Shown here: positions 45,246 through 58,100 of the stretch, piece after piece
How positions within the stretch are numbered: position 1 is the stretch's first letter
Layout of the letters: each line of letters begins with the position of its first letter
Assembly (NCBI GenBank): GCA_036768485.1
Contig: JAVLUZ010000142.1
Coordinates: 14,107,814-14,171,813, forward strand
Direction of reading: 5' to 3'
Source of the DNA: Mermis nigrescens
Lineage: Eukaryota > Nematoda > Enoplea > Mermithida > Mermithidae
Length of the DNA: 64,000 bases
Notes under the pieces: model-generated
What the model was told of the DNA's origin: nothing
The model's database searches: none
The model's input: only the letters and a program-made list of their open reading frames with translations
Translations under genes and position numbers: made by a program

Positions 45246-48200
45246 CTTAGCTCCGTATAACATGCAACCGATATGTTAAATTACATGTAAAATCTTAGAA
45301 AAGTGATGATGAGTTTTCGATTTTTATTTGACGTTTTCCATTTGTTTTATATTATTGATTTTTTGAATTTTTTATTCCATGATGGCTAACACTTTCCAGT
45401 TCAATGGCAGCATGTCGGTGAAAGCCTATAATGTTCTTGAAGAGAATGTTTAGTGGTATCAAGGTTTTCTCTGCCACCATGAATCTTTTTCTTCTCAAGA
45501 GCAAAGTGGTACGATTTGTATGAAAATAATTTTTTAAGGCACCAGCGGATCGGTTGCTTTAAGGAAATCTGGGCTGAACTAACACATCAATTTGCTGATT
45601 TATTGCAAAAGACCGGATGTTGCGATCCATAATACAATAAAAGTTCTGAACGATTACGAAATGTCATTTCTGGCAGACTTGCAATAAATTACTTAAAAAT
45701 ATAAGGTTCACTTTGATACATCCGATTACAAATGCCTGTAGAAGTTTTTCTTTACTTCTAAAACTTCGAATCATAAAGTTGTATAATTAAGCACGCCGAA
45801 AAGCATATGCTGCTGATGTGCTTAATCTCCACGAGACACTTTTGTATCATACCGTAACTTGTAAGAGATTCAAAAATGTTTTCTAAATTCGTACGTAATC
45901 GGGCATCAATAAATCTCGAAAACGGTTTTGAAAAAATATTGGAAGCTTTATTACAAAATGTGGATTTAAATGATAACGTCAAAAAGTTCTGAAAATCATC
46001 GTAATTATGGAGTCTCATAAAATGAAGAGCTTGTTATTTCATTCAGAAATTCTGAGTAATAAAAGAAAACATGTTATAATAATATTCGTAGAATGTGAAA
46101 TCACAACAAATTTTTGATTCGAAACGAAGAAAACGCAATGGCAGCATGACGGAATACTGGCAAATTTAATAATCTTCGGATGAATAACGTTTCATGTTGA
46201 TTAAGTAAGATTGCGTTTATGAAAACAAATAAATCGCGTTGCGCAAAAAAATTTCTTGGCTTCGAAGCAACCAAGAGGGAATGAGATTAGAGCATGCGTG
46301 AGGTACAACGGATTAATCTATATCTCAATCACGCTCGTATTTTTTCAAATAATTTTTCGTGTGCATTTATATAATAGCGGATAATCAAAAGCAAACTGCT
46401 GGTCAGAAGTACGAATGGTCCTTTTTTGGCATAGTCTCCCGCTTCGCTTGTTCGTTTAGAAATTAGTTTGCTCGATTTTCAGGTAAATCATATTATATCA
46501 CAAAATGTAATGTCTTATAATCAGATCTTGTAATCATATAATAATGTTATAGAATTAAAATGAGAGCCACAAAATCCACTTCTGCCGAAGCTTTGTCTTA
46601 GAACAGCTCAGAAGATTTCTTATTTTTGTGATGATTTGCAGCGCTTTCATAAAGTCATCATTTTATCTCCTTCAATATTTTCTTAAGTATCCTTTGTATA
46701 CCTGCATTGCGTTTGCGTTTGCTAAGAACCGACCGGAAGATATAGCCGATTTTTAGCGGAAACTATTGGCAAAATGGATAAGAAACGATCAAGCAGTTGT
46801 TAGTCAGACATGTAACAGATCGGAATTTTAGGTGGGGGTTCCCGGCCACTTTTAAGCAGGGGGGGGTGAGCTTTAATGTTTTTGGTGAAAATGGCGAAAA
46901 ACAACTTAATATGGCCAAGTTATCGCCAAAAATCGGGGAAAGGTCAAAAATTTTGTGACTCTGAGGGGGACGATTGACTTTGGGTGGGGTGACCCCCAAG
47001 CATCTCCCTGTTGCACATAGTCTTGTATGCTTCATGTAATATAAGACTTGCGTCGGCCAGATGCGAATTTACTAGTATCGTCAAAAAATTAAAAAAGGCG
47101 CAAACTTTTATGTTTCCTAGATTAGGTAATATATGTTTTATTACCCTTCCGTTCCTTCACCGCTTACCTGTCCTGGGAAGAATTTTCTTCAGTAGAACTA
47201 GTAAACGATCGTGGATGAGATTTAGATCGATAGTGGTAGTCAAAACACTTATTGGTCGATTGATCATTCCCCATTTTATATGGAAAATGTGCCTTTACCT
47301 AGATCTGTAAAATATATCACAGCGTCTAAAATTGTATTATTACACAAATAATGAATAATTAAGTTGACTTATATACAGGGCTACGCAATCCTCTAGTTTC
47401 AAAAAATTAAATACTATCCAAAATGAACAATTTTCCCGAATTAGCGACTTTGCAGGAAAAACAACCATTTCTTATAACGAAACTCATCAGAATTGCTATC
47501 ATTTATAAATTCATGGAACAAAACTCCTTTGTCAGGTTTGTCATATATGGCTTAAGCCAGGCTTTGAAGAACATGAGCAACAATTTCATTAATTCAATAA
47601 ATTTAAAATTTTAATTCCTTTTTATTACGGAAAATGATCTTCCATTCAGGTAAAAATTCAATCCTGTGGTTTATTCCAGATTTTTTAATACTTATGACTG
47701 CATGAAAAATTATTAAAATATCATCTAGGTTGGATGTGAACGAAATGAAAAAATTTGAAGGGATAAAATTTTAAGAATCTGTTGTATATTTCAACATTGT
47801 CGTCAGGCTTAAACCTGGCTTAAGCCTGCGCATATGGAAATTGGCTTGAGCCATTGATTTATCTGACTGTTTAAATCGAACTTAAACCTGAGTTTCATTG
47901 AAACCGAGTCCTGAAGTATGCATGCATTCTCTTCATCATGACAATGATCTGGTAGGTACGTAAACCAATGTTTAGCCGACCATGTCAAAATGGCTAATTC
48001 CACGTTCACGGGACAAGGGTATCAAAGACCACAACGATTACAAAAAATTCTTATCCTAACGACGTATTTGCGTGATTTAAATAGAAAACATATTTTTTGT
48101 TGACCACCCGCACGCTTAATTACTCTGTGATTATGCAGCTAAAGCAAAGGCGAATAAAAAATGTTAGTAACCCGTGCCTTTGAACACAATCGTCGTCGGA

Positions 48201-48776
48201 AGCATAGAAAGAAGGGCTCCTGAGACACATCAGAAATTTGCATATATGAACTATGTCTCTATGATACAAAAAGAAACCGCGCGATTAATGGATACCGTCG
48301 TTGGTGACGATGCGTAAACGTAACCAGCTGTCGGAATGCAAAAAATTTTTGTCTGTCTGGCACCAATGCACAAATAATTATTGTTTATCTACTTGATTTA
48401 TTCTCTATGGTTCTTGGGTTAGATTTTTTATGGATATCTTAGCTCGTCAGGGCTAGAGTCTACTGGGAGTTTACTTTTCAGGCTAGAATTTACATTAAAG
48501 CAATGACGGAGCTTTCTAAGTCTTTCGAAGACTTTAAGACTTTCGAAGACTATTAAGTTGCTAAATTTTCCGAAGTTTTTCAACACAATGTGCTTAAAAT
48601 CATCAGATAATTGCATAAAAGTAGTTTTCGCGCGATTTTAACATTCGCAAAATTTTTGATAATATTTCTGCTCGATAAAATTCTCTGGCAAACCCCAAGC
48701 CAGCTATCCTGAACATCTACCATCGTTATGAATGCAATCAGGCCCCTGTTGAGCGTCTGATTATTAATTAGTCAAC

Positions 48777-48949
48777 TATAGTTTGTTTTACATAAGTTCG
48801 GTCATACATTTTAAAACAATCTCCGACAGTAAGCTGACAGATTGGGATTATAGCATTGATCTGATATATAATTATCGTAACCCTCGGCTTACTATCGATT
48901 AAAATTCTTAAAATTGATTTTTGTACGAAGTTATGTGAAACAGACTATA
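48777..48949 (+). mobile_element. 173-bp MITE (TATAGTCTG family), intact reference copy
   Basis: Ends TATAGTTTGTTTTACATAAG and TTATGTGAAACAGACTATA. It provides the empty-site sequence GATCTGATATATAATTATCG used to define the Helitron insertion at 26089. Confidence 0.85.
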
Positions 48950-50462
48950 GTTACTCGTACGCCTGTTTTTAAATGACAATAGACGCGTATGAATTTTAAG
49001 TAGGTATGTTTCGCTTTCTGAAACAAAACCAAAATAACAGAAATAAAGATGCTGTTTTATTATTTCGTCTGGATTATTAGTTTCCAGAAACACATTCTCT
49101 GGGTTCATCACATTGATGGCTGGCGCATCAAAGATTTATCTCTCCTAGCTGCTCGTAAATTGTCAAATTCCCATCAAAAATAAACTACATGGAAACGAAT
49201 AAAAATATAAAAATCAGAATATAGAGATTAGCCCAACTTCGCGCATCAACAGCTTATAAAAACAGAGCTAAACAAGATAAACCCCCAAAATTCTCTTTAA
49301 ATACCTTCTAATTGGCGCAAATTTTCTGCGTAATCGCAATCAAATAAAATGATGAATAAATTTGCAGTTTTAAGCGTGCTAACAGAAGCTCTGTGTGAAA
49401 CAAACGCAAGCTAATGGACAAAATCTGGTCGGTCGGCAATCGTAACGATGCCCGTGCAAGTGACTAACTGATTGTACAATAAATAAAAATGCTTGAAGAT
49501 TACGCTAAATCTTTTTTCGTACGATTTTTCAGCGAAATCTAAGATGGCCAATATAATAAATGGATAGGAAATTGGGTGCCCGATTCATTTATGACTCCAA
49601 TGATGTTTCGCTTTGCGCTTTTTTGTCGGGCCACTTCTGGAAAATTTCGCTATTCTGCTCAAAAAATAAATAGTATGCCAAATGCGTGTTTCTCTAACAA
49701 CGACCAGTAATTATTTGATGCCTTTTTCTACCAAATAGTCCAGCGCTACTCTTCTAGTGGCAAATCTTGTTTATTCGATCTTCCAACATTCAACAAAAAA
49801 ATTATAGCTTCATACATAAACAAGCAGATATGTTCGGCAATTTTTATCGATTTTAAGCGGCAGTAAACGTTTTATTTTAGTTGAAATGTTCGTTTTTGAA
49901 GAGGTCAGCTATTTCGCGAAATTTCTAGATTTCTTAATCAAACGAACAACGCGATAAGTTATCGTAGCTTGTTTGGGCAAAAATATCAAAATTACTAGAC
50001 ATTAGAAAAATTAAGTTCGTATTTTTATGCGTTCAACAATGCAATATTTCTTGGAATTTCAATTGCATTGCAGTTTCGAAGACAAGAGTTATTGGTGAAT
50101 TAATTAATTGTCAGAGTAAAATCAGCCAAAACTCTGTTCACGAACAGCACTCAAATATGTACACTCGCATTTTTCGCACCCAAATACGAAAAACACCAAT
50201 TAATTAGTTAATGATTATGGACAATCACGAGTACAAATCCTTTTAATTGATATTTATGCACATTAGAATTTATTTTTAAAAAATACGAAAGTGAATATGT
50301 AAAAAACGATAAACAGTATGCCGCAAAAGTAAAGCTTCCGGAAAAGCAAAAAGTGAATGAATTCTGAATAAAATGCTTAGAGGCATATAGAAAACAATTT
50401 TAATATTGATCAAAATCAAGGGATGGAATACGTCCTAATTTTCCTTCGGACTATCGTATCCA

Positions 50463-50735
50463 TTGATGCACAGCATGGCTGATCTGGAAGGAGTCAGCCT
50501 CTGGGGGATCAAAAATTGAGCTTTTTAAGCCAAACTGACCTCAAAACTGATATAAGCGCTAAAATAGCGTTAAAACTACGTTATTACAAAATTTATAGTC
50601 AATTTGAAGCACTTTTAAAGAAAATTTTTAATTTTCATCCGTTTTCGGTCTTTATTTTGCCTCAAATTTCCCACAAAATTATCCATTTTTCTGTCTGGGG
50701 GTCTAGACCCCCCGAAACCTTGTTTCCTATGTGCG
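50463..50735 (-). repeat. dispersed repeat E, reverse
   Basis: Begins GATGCACAGCATGGCTGATC and ends near GGGGTCTAGACCCCCCGAAA, the inverse of the other copies. Confidence 0.7.
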
Positions 50736-52584
50736 TGTCTGATCGAATCTATTGCTATCACCGTGACAGATATATACAGAAAAATACTTTTGAATACGTA
50801 CTAAAATTTACGTATAAAAGATCAAAACTGGAAAAATGGAAAGGCGTCAAGTTCATAGAAGAATCCTAATAAAAATAATGGAAAACCTTGTAAAACCCAA
50901 AAAATAATTTTCCCTTCACTAAATGACTTGTTTTATTAAAAAAATTCACTCGGACAAATTCGATTATTCATTTTTCGATGTCCATACGTCCGTCAATTAG
51001 CCGAAAGATTATAAAAGCGTACACTTTGTTACTACGATGACCTAACCACGCAATTGCATTTTTATTGTTGAGCATGTGTTCAAACATGCGACATTCTTTC
51101 TAATCCTTAATTACTCAAACGCGTTTTTGAAACAATCAACACACTTTTTCGGTTTTAATTTTTCAGCACGCGCATGCACATTTAAGACATGACGTCAAGA
51201 AATAAGCTTAAACCAAACTTTTTTGACACATGCACGAAAGGTGTTTTAGCAACATTGCTGCAGAGAATTAAAAGTTGTTCACGCAATCGCAAGTTGCGTA
51301 CTTAGAATAATGCGCAACATGACATACTTCGAAACTTCTCGGCAAAGGAAATTAATGTTTGTAACCATCGACAGTTAGTTGACGATACGCCAAATTCCGG
51401 GACTGCGCGCATGCAATGCGCATTGACACCTGTTTAAAATTTGGCAAAAAAATTTGCTGACATTTTGGTATTCGCTATTGGGCACAGGCCAATTTCGCAC
51501 GAAACTTGGCTTCAGAATTGCCAAATTGCACGCGCAGTCCTCTGAAATAATTACCCGAATTGCGTTTGCTTATATTATTGGTCAAATACGCGAATTTTAG
51601 AAGCGCTCAATTGATTAAGGAAATTTTACTTTGGTGAGCAAAGATTGGAGGAGAGATTCGCTTCAAATTAAGCTAAAGCTTTAAATAAAGCTAATTAAAG
51701 TCTGAAAAAAACTTTTCTAGTTATTTGTCTAGTCCTATCATTCGTACGAGTACTCGTAAACAATGATTTGTTGAGTGCACTTATTTGAAAGAATTTATTC
51801 ACGAATTCTGTGCTACGACTCTTTTTTGTCATTTTATTTTTTATCAGACGCCAAAGTGATACAGTGTAGATGGAATTTCTAAAATTTTGGAAAACTATCC
51901 TTTCAGAATCGTTGAATATCTCATTTGGACTATGAATAAAGAAATTTCTTTAATATGTATGTACATGCATTATTGTTCTTACTGTAAAAAAATAAGTAAG
52001 TTCTTTTTCTCAGTACCACCAAACTTAATTTTGATAAACTTTTGACCGCAACTGCGCGAAAGAATAGATAAATTCCGCTCATTGCTTCCATGACATTTTA
52101 CATATTAAAGTACGAATATTAGACTAGTTTTTCACTTCAAGTAAGCGCAAAAGCTCGAAATAATTAGTCAAAAATAAAATGAATTTTATAGCTTAATCAT
52201 TAAGAGAATCCATTCATCATCGTGCATTTCTGGTCATGCATACTCGGAACAATTATTGATGATACCATTTCAAGGAAATTCCTAAGCGTGAGCACTCTTC
52301 TATTTAAAAAAATTACCAATTCGAATAGGTCTTACTCAACTTTGCTATGAATAATCTGTCTCTTGACATTATTTGTACAGGTTAATCAAAGATTGAATTT
52401 CGATTAATGGCATTCTGTAAAATGGAACCAAAGCAGAAATCGTCAGCAGAACCATTCAAGGTGATGAAATTCACTCCTATGTATATTTGAATCAAAATCG
52501 ACTTTAGTTACTCTAAGGTGTCCGTTCGGACAAGTTTTCTGATAAAGATAAAAATGATAAATTTATTTAAAAAGTTCGCCTTTG

Positions 52585-53069
52585 CAGCGGCGGATCCAGG
52601 ATTTTCTGACAGGGGGACGAAACCTCACATTTTCCTTATAGTGTGAAAAATGTTTCGGAAAATCCATCCATTATGCTTAACGTAGAGGATTTTTGACGTC
52701 TTTCGATGGACAGAATAATTTGTGATTCGAACAAAACTTGAAAAGTTTGGAAGGTTTTTTACGAAAACTGTGCAAAATTTGCACAAGAATCGGCCCAAAG
52801 CATCGAAAAAGCACTCGATAGATCATCGTAAGAATTAAAAATTTTTGTTCTGTACACAAACTAGTTTTCTGGCGTAAAAATAAGATTTTTAGAGCGCCAA
52901 GAAGGACAGTAAATGTCATGATTAAGTATTCGGCGCGAAGCGCCGGAAAATTTTAAAAATTGCGATTAAATATGGCTAAAATCATAAAAAATACTTATTA
53001 TTCTCTATCACGCCGACTATTTTTGACGACGGGGGGGGCCACCGACCGCCACCTCTAAATCCGCACTTG
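52585..53069 (+). mobile_element. hAT-like MITE (CAGTGGCGGATCCAGG family), best copy
   Basis: Left end CAGCGGCGGATCCAGGATTT, right end CACCTCTAAATCCGCACTTG. Inside, TTCGGCGCGAAGCGCCGGAA is a strong hairpin common to the group. Flanking 8-mers (CGCCTTTG and AGCTTCTG) match at 5 of 8 positions. Confidence 0.7.
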
Positions 53070-53493
53070 AGCTTCTGTATAATCTTTAATCGTGTTTTAA
53101 AATGGCGGACGGTAAGCATTAATTTCACGTCATTTTCGCTTGAAATTTCAGACCTTTTGTCATTATATTTAAAAAGTTTTTTCGATCATTTCAAAAAATA
53201 GTGTAAAAAGTGATAAGTGTACACGACAAGTGCTAATTTGTTTAATCCATATTTATTGCACTCATTTCCAAGCCGGACTATGTGTTATAAGAGCAAACTC
53301 CAACGAGGACGCGCGGTTTTGTAAATCGAACTCATTATCTCCATTAGACTCCATAAGAACGACACCAAAGGCAGGAAATATTGGAAAAAATTTTCAATTA
53401 AAAATATTTCAAATTTTAATGACGAAGCGAGATAACATGTTACTTAATGAACGAATCAGCGATTGATTTGACAAGATGCTTATTATTTTTTAG

Positions 53494-53672
53494 ACTTCTA
53501 TGAAATATTCAGTGAAAACTTACCGCAATTACAATATGAGTCGTGGATCCTTGCCGTGCATTTTTTCGGAGGTCTTGCACGAAAAATTTCCGATCAGCGA
53601 CGACCGGGGAACTGCGACCGTTTCAATGTTTCGAGACGCTTCACCCATTGCACCCATCCACGAAGAATCTGA
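53494..53672 (+). CDS. orphan exon-like frame
   Basis: After a strong acceptor (TTATTATTTTTTAG) a frame runs to a TGA at 53670-53672, reading FYEIFSENLPQLQYESWILA then VHFFGGLARKISDQRRP. GC and codon texture are higher than in the flanks. Another frame of the same strand and one on the minus strand are also open, so the coding frame is unproven. A possible start exon (ATG at 52423, ending AAG|GTGATG) lies upstream but its phase does not fit. No family recognised. Confidence 0.3.
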
Positions 53673-54184
53673 AGTACACAGAACAAAATTTTGCGCCCTT
53701 TAGCGTATCGTCTCAACATTTACATTTTCTGAAAATATATTGTGATCTCATATGGGTGTGAAGGGTTTAGATGTGTCAGACCCGAAAGAATCCCCGATTT
53801 TAGATCTTCAAAATTAATTCTTAGCACTTTTTTGCGATTTTGTCCCATCAGACACCTCAGGATTTGGTTGATACTCATGTATGATGACCACAAATGGACG
53901 CAGGGGTCTTGGGGTCTGGACCACACATGGGCGTTGGTGGTTTGGGGGTTCGTAACTCTTCCAGAAGTTGAAACCCCCAGATTACTGTAAATTTTTTTAG
54001 CTTCTAGGAACTTATTCAAAACAGCATTTTTCAACCTAATTTGCTGGTTTGGGCCCTCCCAAAGAATCCGACGGACCTCCCCTTAAATCGTTTGACCCCG
54101 AGAATTGGATTTTTGGTGCTATTTCGGGTGATTTTGCCAAATCGGACCCCCTGACTTAGGCTGCTACTACCCATGTATTATTGT

Positions 54185-54450
54185 GACTAGACGTGCATAG
54201 TGGAAAAATGTGGAATTTTCTGGAAAAAATTAGGCAAGCTAAAGGCGGAAAACTGGATGAAAAATTAAAAAAATCTCTTCAAATGTGCTTTAAATTGACC
54301 AGAAACTGTTCTATAACGTAGTTTTAATGCTATTCTAGCGCTTATATTAGTTTTGATTGTCATTTTTGCCGCGAAAAACTCCATTTTTGATCGTGCTAGA
54401 CCGTCTGACCCCCCACCCCCGCCGATCGGCATTGCTGTGCATTATGATTG
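54185..54450 (+). repeat. dispersed repeat E
   Basis: Contains ATTGACCAGAAACTGTTCTA, GCTATTCTAGCGCTTATATT and ends CGGCATTGCTGTGCATTATG. Confidence 0.7.
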
Positions 54451-54843
54451 TGATTCGTTCCCATATTTTGATTATTGTTTGTTTAGGTATATTCGAAATC
54501 ATTTAATATCTTAGATAAAAAATTACGAGAATAGTCTTAATTATTGGGTGACGAGCGCTAAAAACTTTTGAGATAAAAGAATTTTGAACTCACAAAAGGT
54601 AGATGGTATGATGGTTCGAATCCCGAATAAAGGCACGTTCACTTTCAGCCGTTTTTCAATGCTTACTGATAATTTTTATTTACTATTGCTATTCCTGTTA
54701 GTGTTTCATTATTTTTCTGACTAAAACTAGTAAAAAAAGTAAGCCGATTCGTCCTGCCGCAACATTAGCGTTCTGAAGAAATAAGAACACGCGGAGTTAA
54801 GAGAAACTTAAAATCGCAAATCTATTTAATCAAAATTGGAAGA

Positions 54844-55107
54844 ATGAAATTGACTGGAATTGGGCAAAATTGTGATTTCTCAATCATTCAGCAGCTTAGC
54901 CACACTGAAGAAATGAAATCATTACAATCAGCAAAACTAAAAGGTCGTTCTCATACTCTAGCAGTGCCGGAATTTGGGCTCGGCGGCTTCGGCGACAGAA
55001 GCAGTTTGAATTGGTCCTGGCCGCTAGGAGCCATAAAAGTAACTAACACGGACGAACAATTTTCGGTTCAATTCCCATTTGCGCCTTTCGAAGAAGACGA
55101 GATATCT
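54844..55107 (+). CDS. sHSP exon 1
   Basis: 88 codons from ATG, N-terminal arm plus beta-2/beta-3 of the alpha-crystallin domain, ending at a strong donor (TCT|GTGAGT). Reading through gives only five codons more. Confidence 0.88.
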
Positions 55108-58100
55108 GTGAGTGATCAAGTCTAATAAAAAGGAATTACGACAATTTTCCTTCCCAAATAATCAAGCGCGGATTTAGAGGGGGCGGGGCGGCCGTCCCTC
55201 TCTGTCGTCTCGAAAAATAGTTGGGCGCAATATAGAATAATGTGTATTTTTTTGTGATGATTTTATCATTTTTTTATCACTATTTTTCAAATTTTGCTGG
55301 CGCAGTACTCTTTAAATACATTTACTGACTTTCTCGGCGCTCACGTCAGAAGAGTAATTTATGGACAGCAGAAGGATTTTTTAATTCTTACATTGATTGG
55401 TCGAATATTATTTCGGTGCTTTGCGCCGATTTTCGCACTATTTTGTGCGTTTTTTCGTTTGAAACTGTAGGAAGTTTTTAACCTTCTTATCACAAATGAT
55501 TTTGTCTACCAAAAGAGGCTAAAAACGATACTTTTTGCATAATCGACGAGTTTTTTGGGCTATTTTTGACACCTTTATGAAAATTTGGAGTTCCGCCCGT
55601 CAGAAAATCCTGGGCCCAATTTAAATGATTTTTCAGCTAGCATATCTAATGAATGTGTCGGCGAATTCATGGGAAATATTAGTCAACGCGGTCAAGCTGG
55701 TACTTATGAGTGCCTCCGACCACTCATAAAGTTAAGCATCAGCTCGGACCAAGATAAGCATGTGCTTACTTTATTGCAACAGTCCAAGCACGTGCTTAAG
55801 ATAAGCAGCAGCTCCAATTTTATTGCAACTGTCTGAGCAACAGTCTGTTGCTTAAACTGGTACTTAAGCACCAGCTCGTACTTATGTACGTTTATTGTAA
55901 CTGGGCCCTGGACCCGCCACTAGAAATAATTTGATGTCATTTTTGACCAGTTTTTTATCGACCATCTCATATATAACTAGAGACCGGATAGTCAAGCAGG
56001 CAGCACGTTTTTTATTTGAATACGGATTTGAACTCAGCTCATCGAGAAACGGCGAAAAACCGTGTTTTTGACTCGCTACCATAACCTTTTTATCCTTATT
56101 TGCCCTTACTTTCTCTGTTTGCCCTTCTCTCCACATAAAATGCACAGTCATCTCCACCTGCACCTAATTGCATGATTCTAAGAAACTATATTCAGAATGG
56201 TAGGGTGAATCGTTTAGTTTATTATGTTTTGGTAATGTTTTTACTGTAAGTGAAATATGCATTGACCATTTTTATGTTCTGCAATCTGCTAGCTAGTGCG
56301 AACAAGCAAAAATGTCGAAAGTTAGCAGATGTAAATTAAACAGCATTGCGGAAAAATTCAAAATCGATTCGATCGTTTCTGATGGATTGATAGTAAAGAG
56401 TAACATTTGCGATTCAGTAATAAAAACTGATGAAGCATCAGTCGGACCGTATTTCCCAGCATATCGCCGGTGTGCGCTGCAGGAAATGGCAGCTAAATTA
56501 AAATCCTTAACCGGAAAACGGGCATTTATTGGTGAGAGTTTCGACAAAGCTGACAAAGAATCTACTATTCCAGAAAATTTGAGTCGGACCTTACGCGTTT
56601 GTTTCTACAAGCCGGTATTCCAGTTTTCAAATTAAATTCGGCGCCTCTCAAGCTTTTTCTGGAAGAATACACAAAAAAGGCGCATCCCTGATGATTTCGA
56701 TTGAAAAGATTGTATGCGCCGTTAGTGTCTGTTGATGTAGAAAGGTCGTTTTCGCAATACAATTTAATTTTAAGTGACCGTCGCCAAAACTTCACATTCG
56801 AAAATAACGAAATGGTCAACATTGTGGTATATGATAAATTTGTAAATTAATTGTATTGTAAGTGTATGTGGAATTAAAATTATGTTGATCTAAGCATTTA
56901 GGTGGAGATTTATTACTATTGCCAATAAATTTAGTACCTAAATTTGCTTTAGAATATGCCCTTTCCCCCTTTTTCCTTTTTTACCCTATATTTGCCCTTT
57001 TTTGCCATGTTTTGCCCTATTTTTGCCTTTTTTGTCATTTTTTGCCCTTAACTATCCGGTCTCTATATATAACATAATACGCCTAATTTGCATATGTAAC
57101 ACAGTGAACCTCATTGTCAACTTAATATTCAAACGCCTTAATAACTTTGAACAGCTTCTTCTTCAATGTTGTTTTTACGCCGATATTCAGATCTAATCTT
57201 TGTTTTGCGCTAACACGTTTGGTTTTCGAAAATAACTGGTAATATATTAAACGAGTAAGATCCAAGAAAAATTTTTATGCCACTAAACGGCATAAAAACT
57301 TTTCGTTAAATTTAGATTTTTTGATTTTTTTGTTCAGTTCTAAACTGTGTCAAAAACTTTTGGGATATACGTTGTAAGTACAGGAAAATACTTCCCAATG
57401 ATTAAGAGTTTCTCTTCCTGTAACATTTTGCAGCTACGCAACGCCTTTCCGTAAATTATCAATTTTGGCCTTTAGATTTGCATGGTTCTGTTTAAAAAGC
57501 CATAATTTGCGCAAATTTTAAAATGCAAACATCTCAAAAACTTAGAAGTAACAGAAACATTTAAAAATCAGATTCGAAATTAAGCTTAGAAATCCATGGA
57601 ATTAAGTTTAAGTTTGAAATAGAAGAAGAGGTAATTAAGTGCCTTAGACTGAAATAAGTAAGGAATCAATAACCTCGGAATAAGGTTATAATGATGAATT
57701 GTGTCCACAAAAATTAAAAATTTAGCGGTTAGTAATCTCATGGGAACTCCCAAAATTTGTAAGCAAACAATTTAGTTACTTTTCATTCGTCAATGGACTA
57801 ATGCAACGAAGAATCATTTGCAGGAATAGAAAGAATGAAAGTTATTCGCTGTGTAACAAGCCTGATTTTCTTTTTCGAAAAACTGCATATCAAAAGCTGA
57901 GAAAGCGTACAGAGACAAAAATTTTGAGAGATTTAGGCGCATCCGAAATTTTGACCTATGCTAAGGCGACTTTTGAACATTAGTAGCGATCAGAAATGCA
58001 CGAGAGAGCTCATGGGTCTTAATAGGCATGTCAGTGGGGTTTGGGGTCTCTTGACCCTGTGAATAGAAAACCAGGAATTTTGTGCGCAAAAAAGGCAAAA

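Larger units (their letters stand above)
45246..54843. other. 9.6-kb intergenic stretch between globin and sHSP
   Basis: Holds the repeats listed at 48777, 50463, 52585 and 54185, an orphan exon-like frame at 53494, and otherwise AT-rich DNA with many short chance frames. The missing globin first exon (minus strand) and the sHSP promoter (plus strand) should both be in it. No heat-shock element was confidently located. Confidence 0.5.

Noticed and set aside
53722..54034. Open frames on both strands after the orphan exon
   Set aside because: They lie in degenerate dispersed repeat sequence with C-run blocks; no start, splice or family support.
54590..54645. GGTTCGAATCCCG, a perfect tRNA B box
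   Set aside because: The surrounding bases do not form a T-stem or cloverleaf; at most a decayed tRNA-derived fragment.
56293..56556. Minus-strand open frame over the hAT remnant
   Set aside because: Shadow of the plus-strand transposase remnant, whose C-terminal signature fixes the coding strand.
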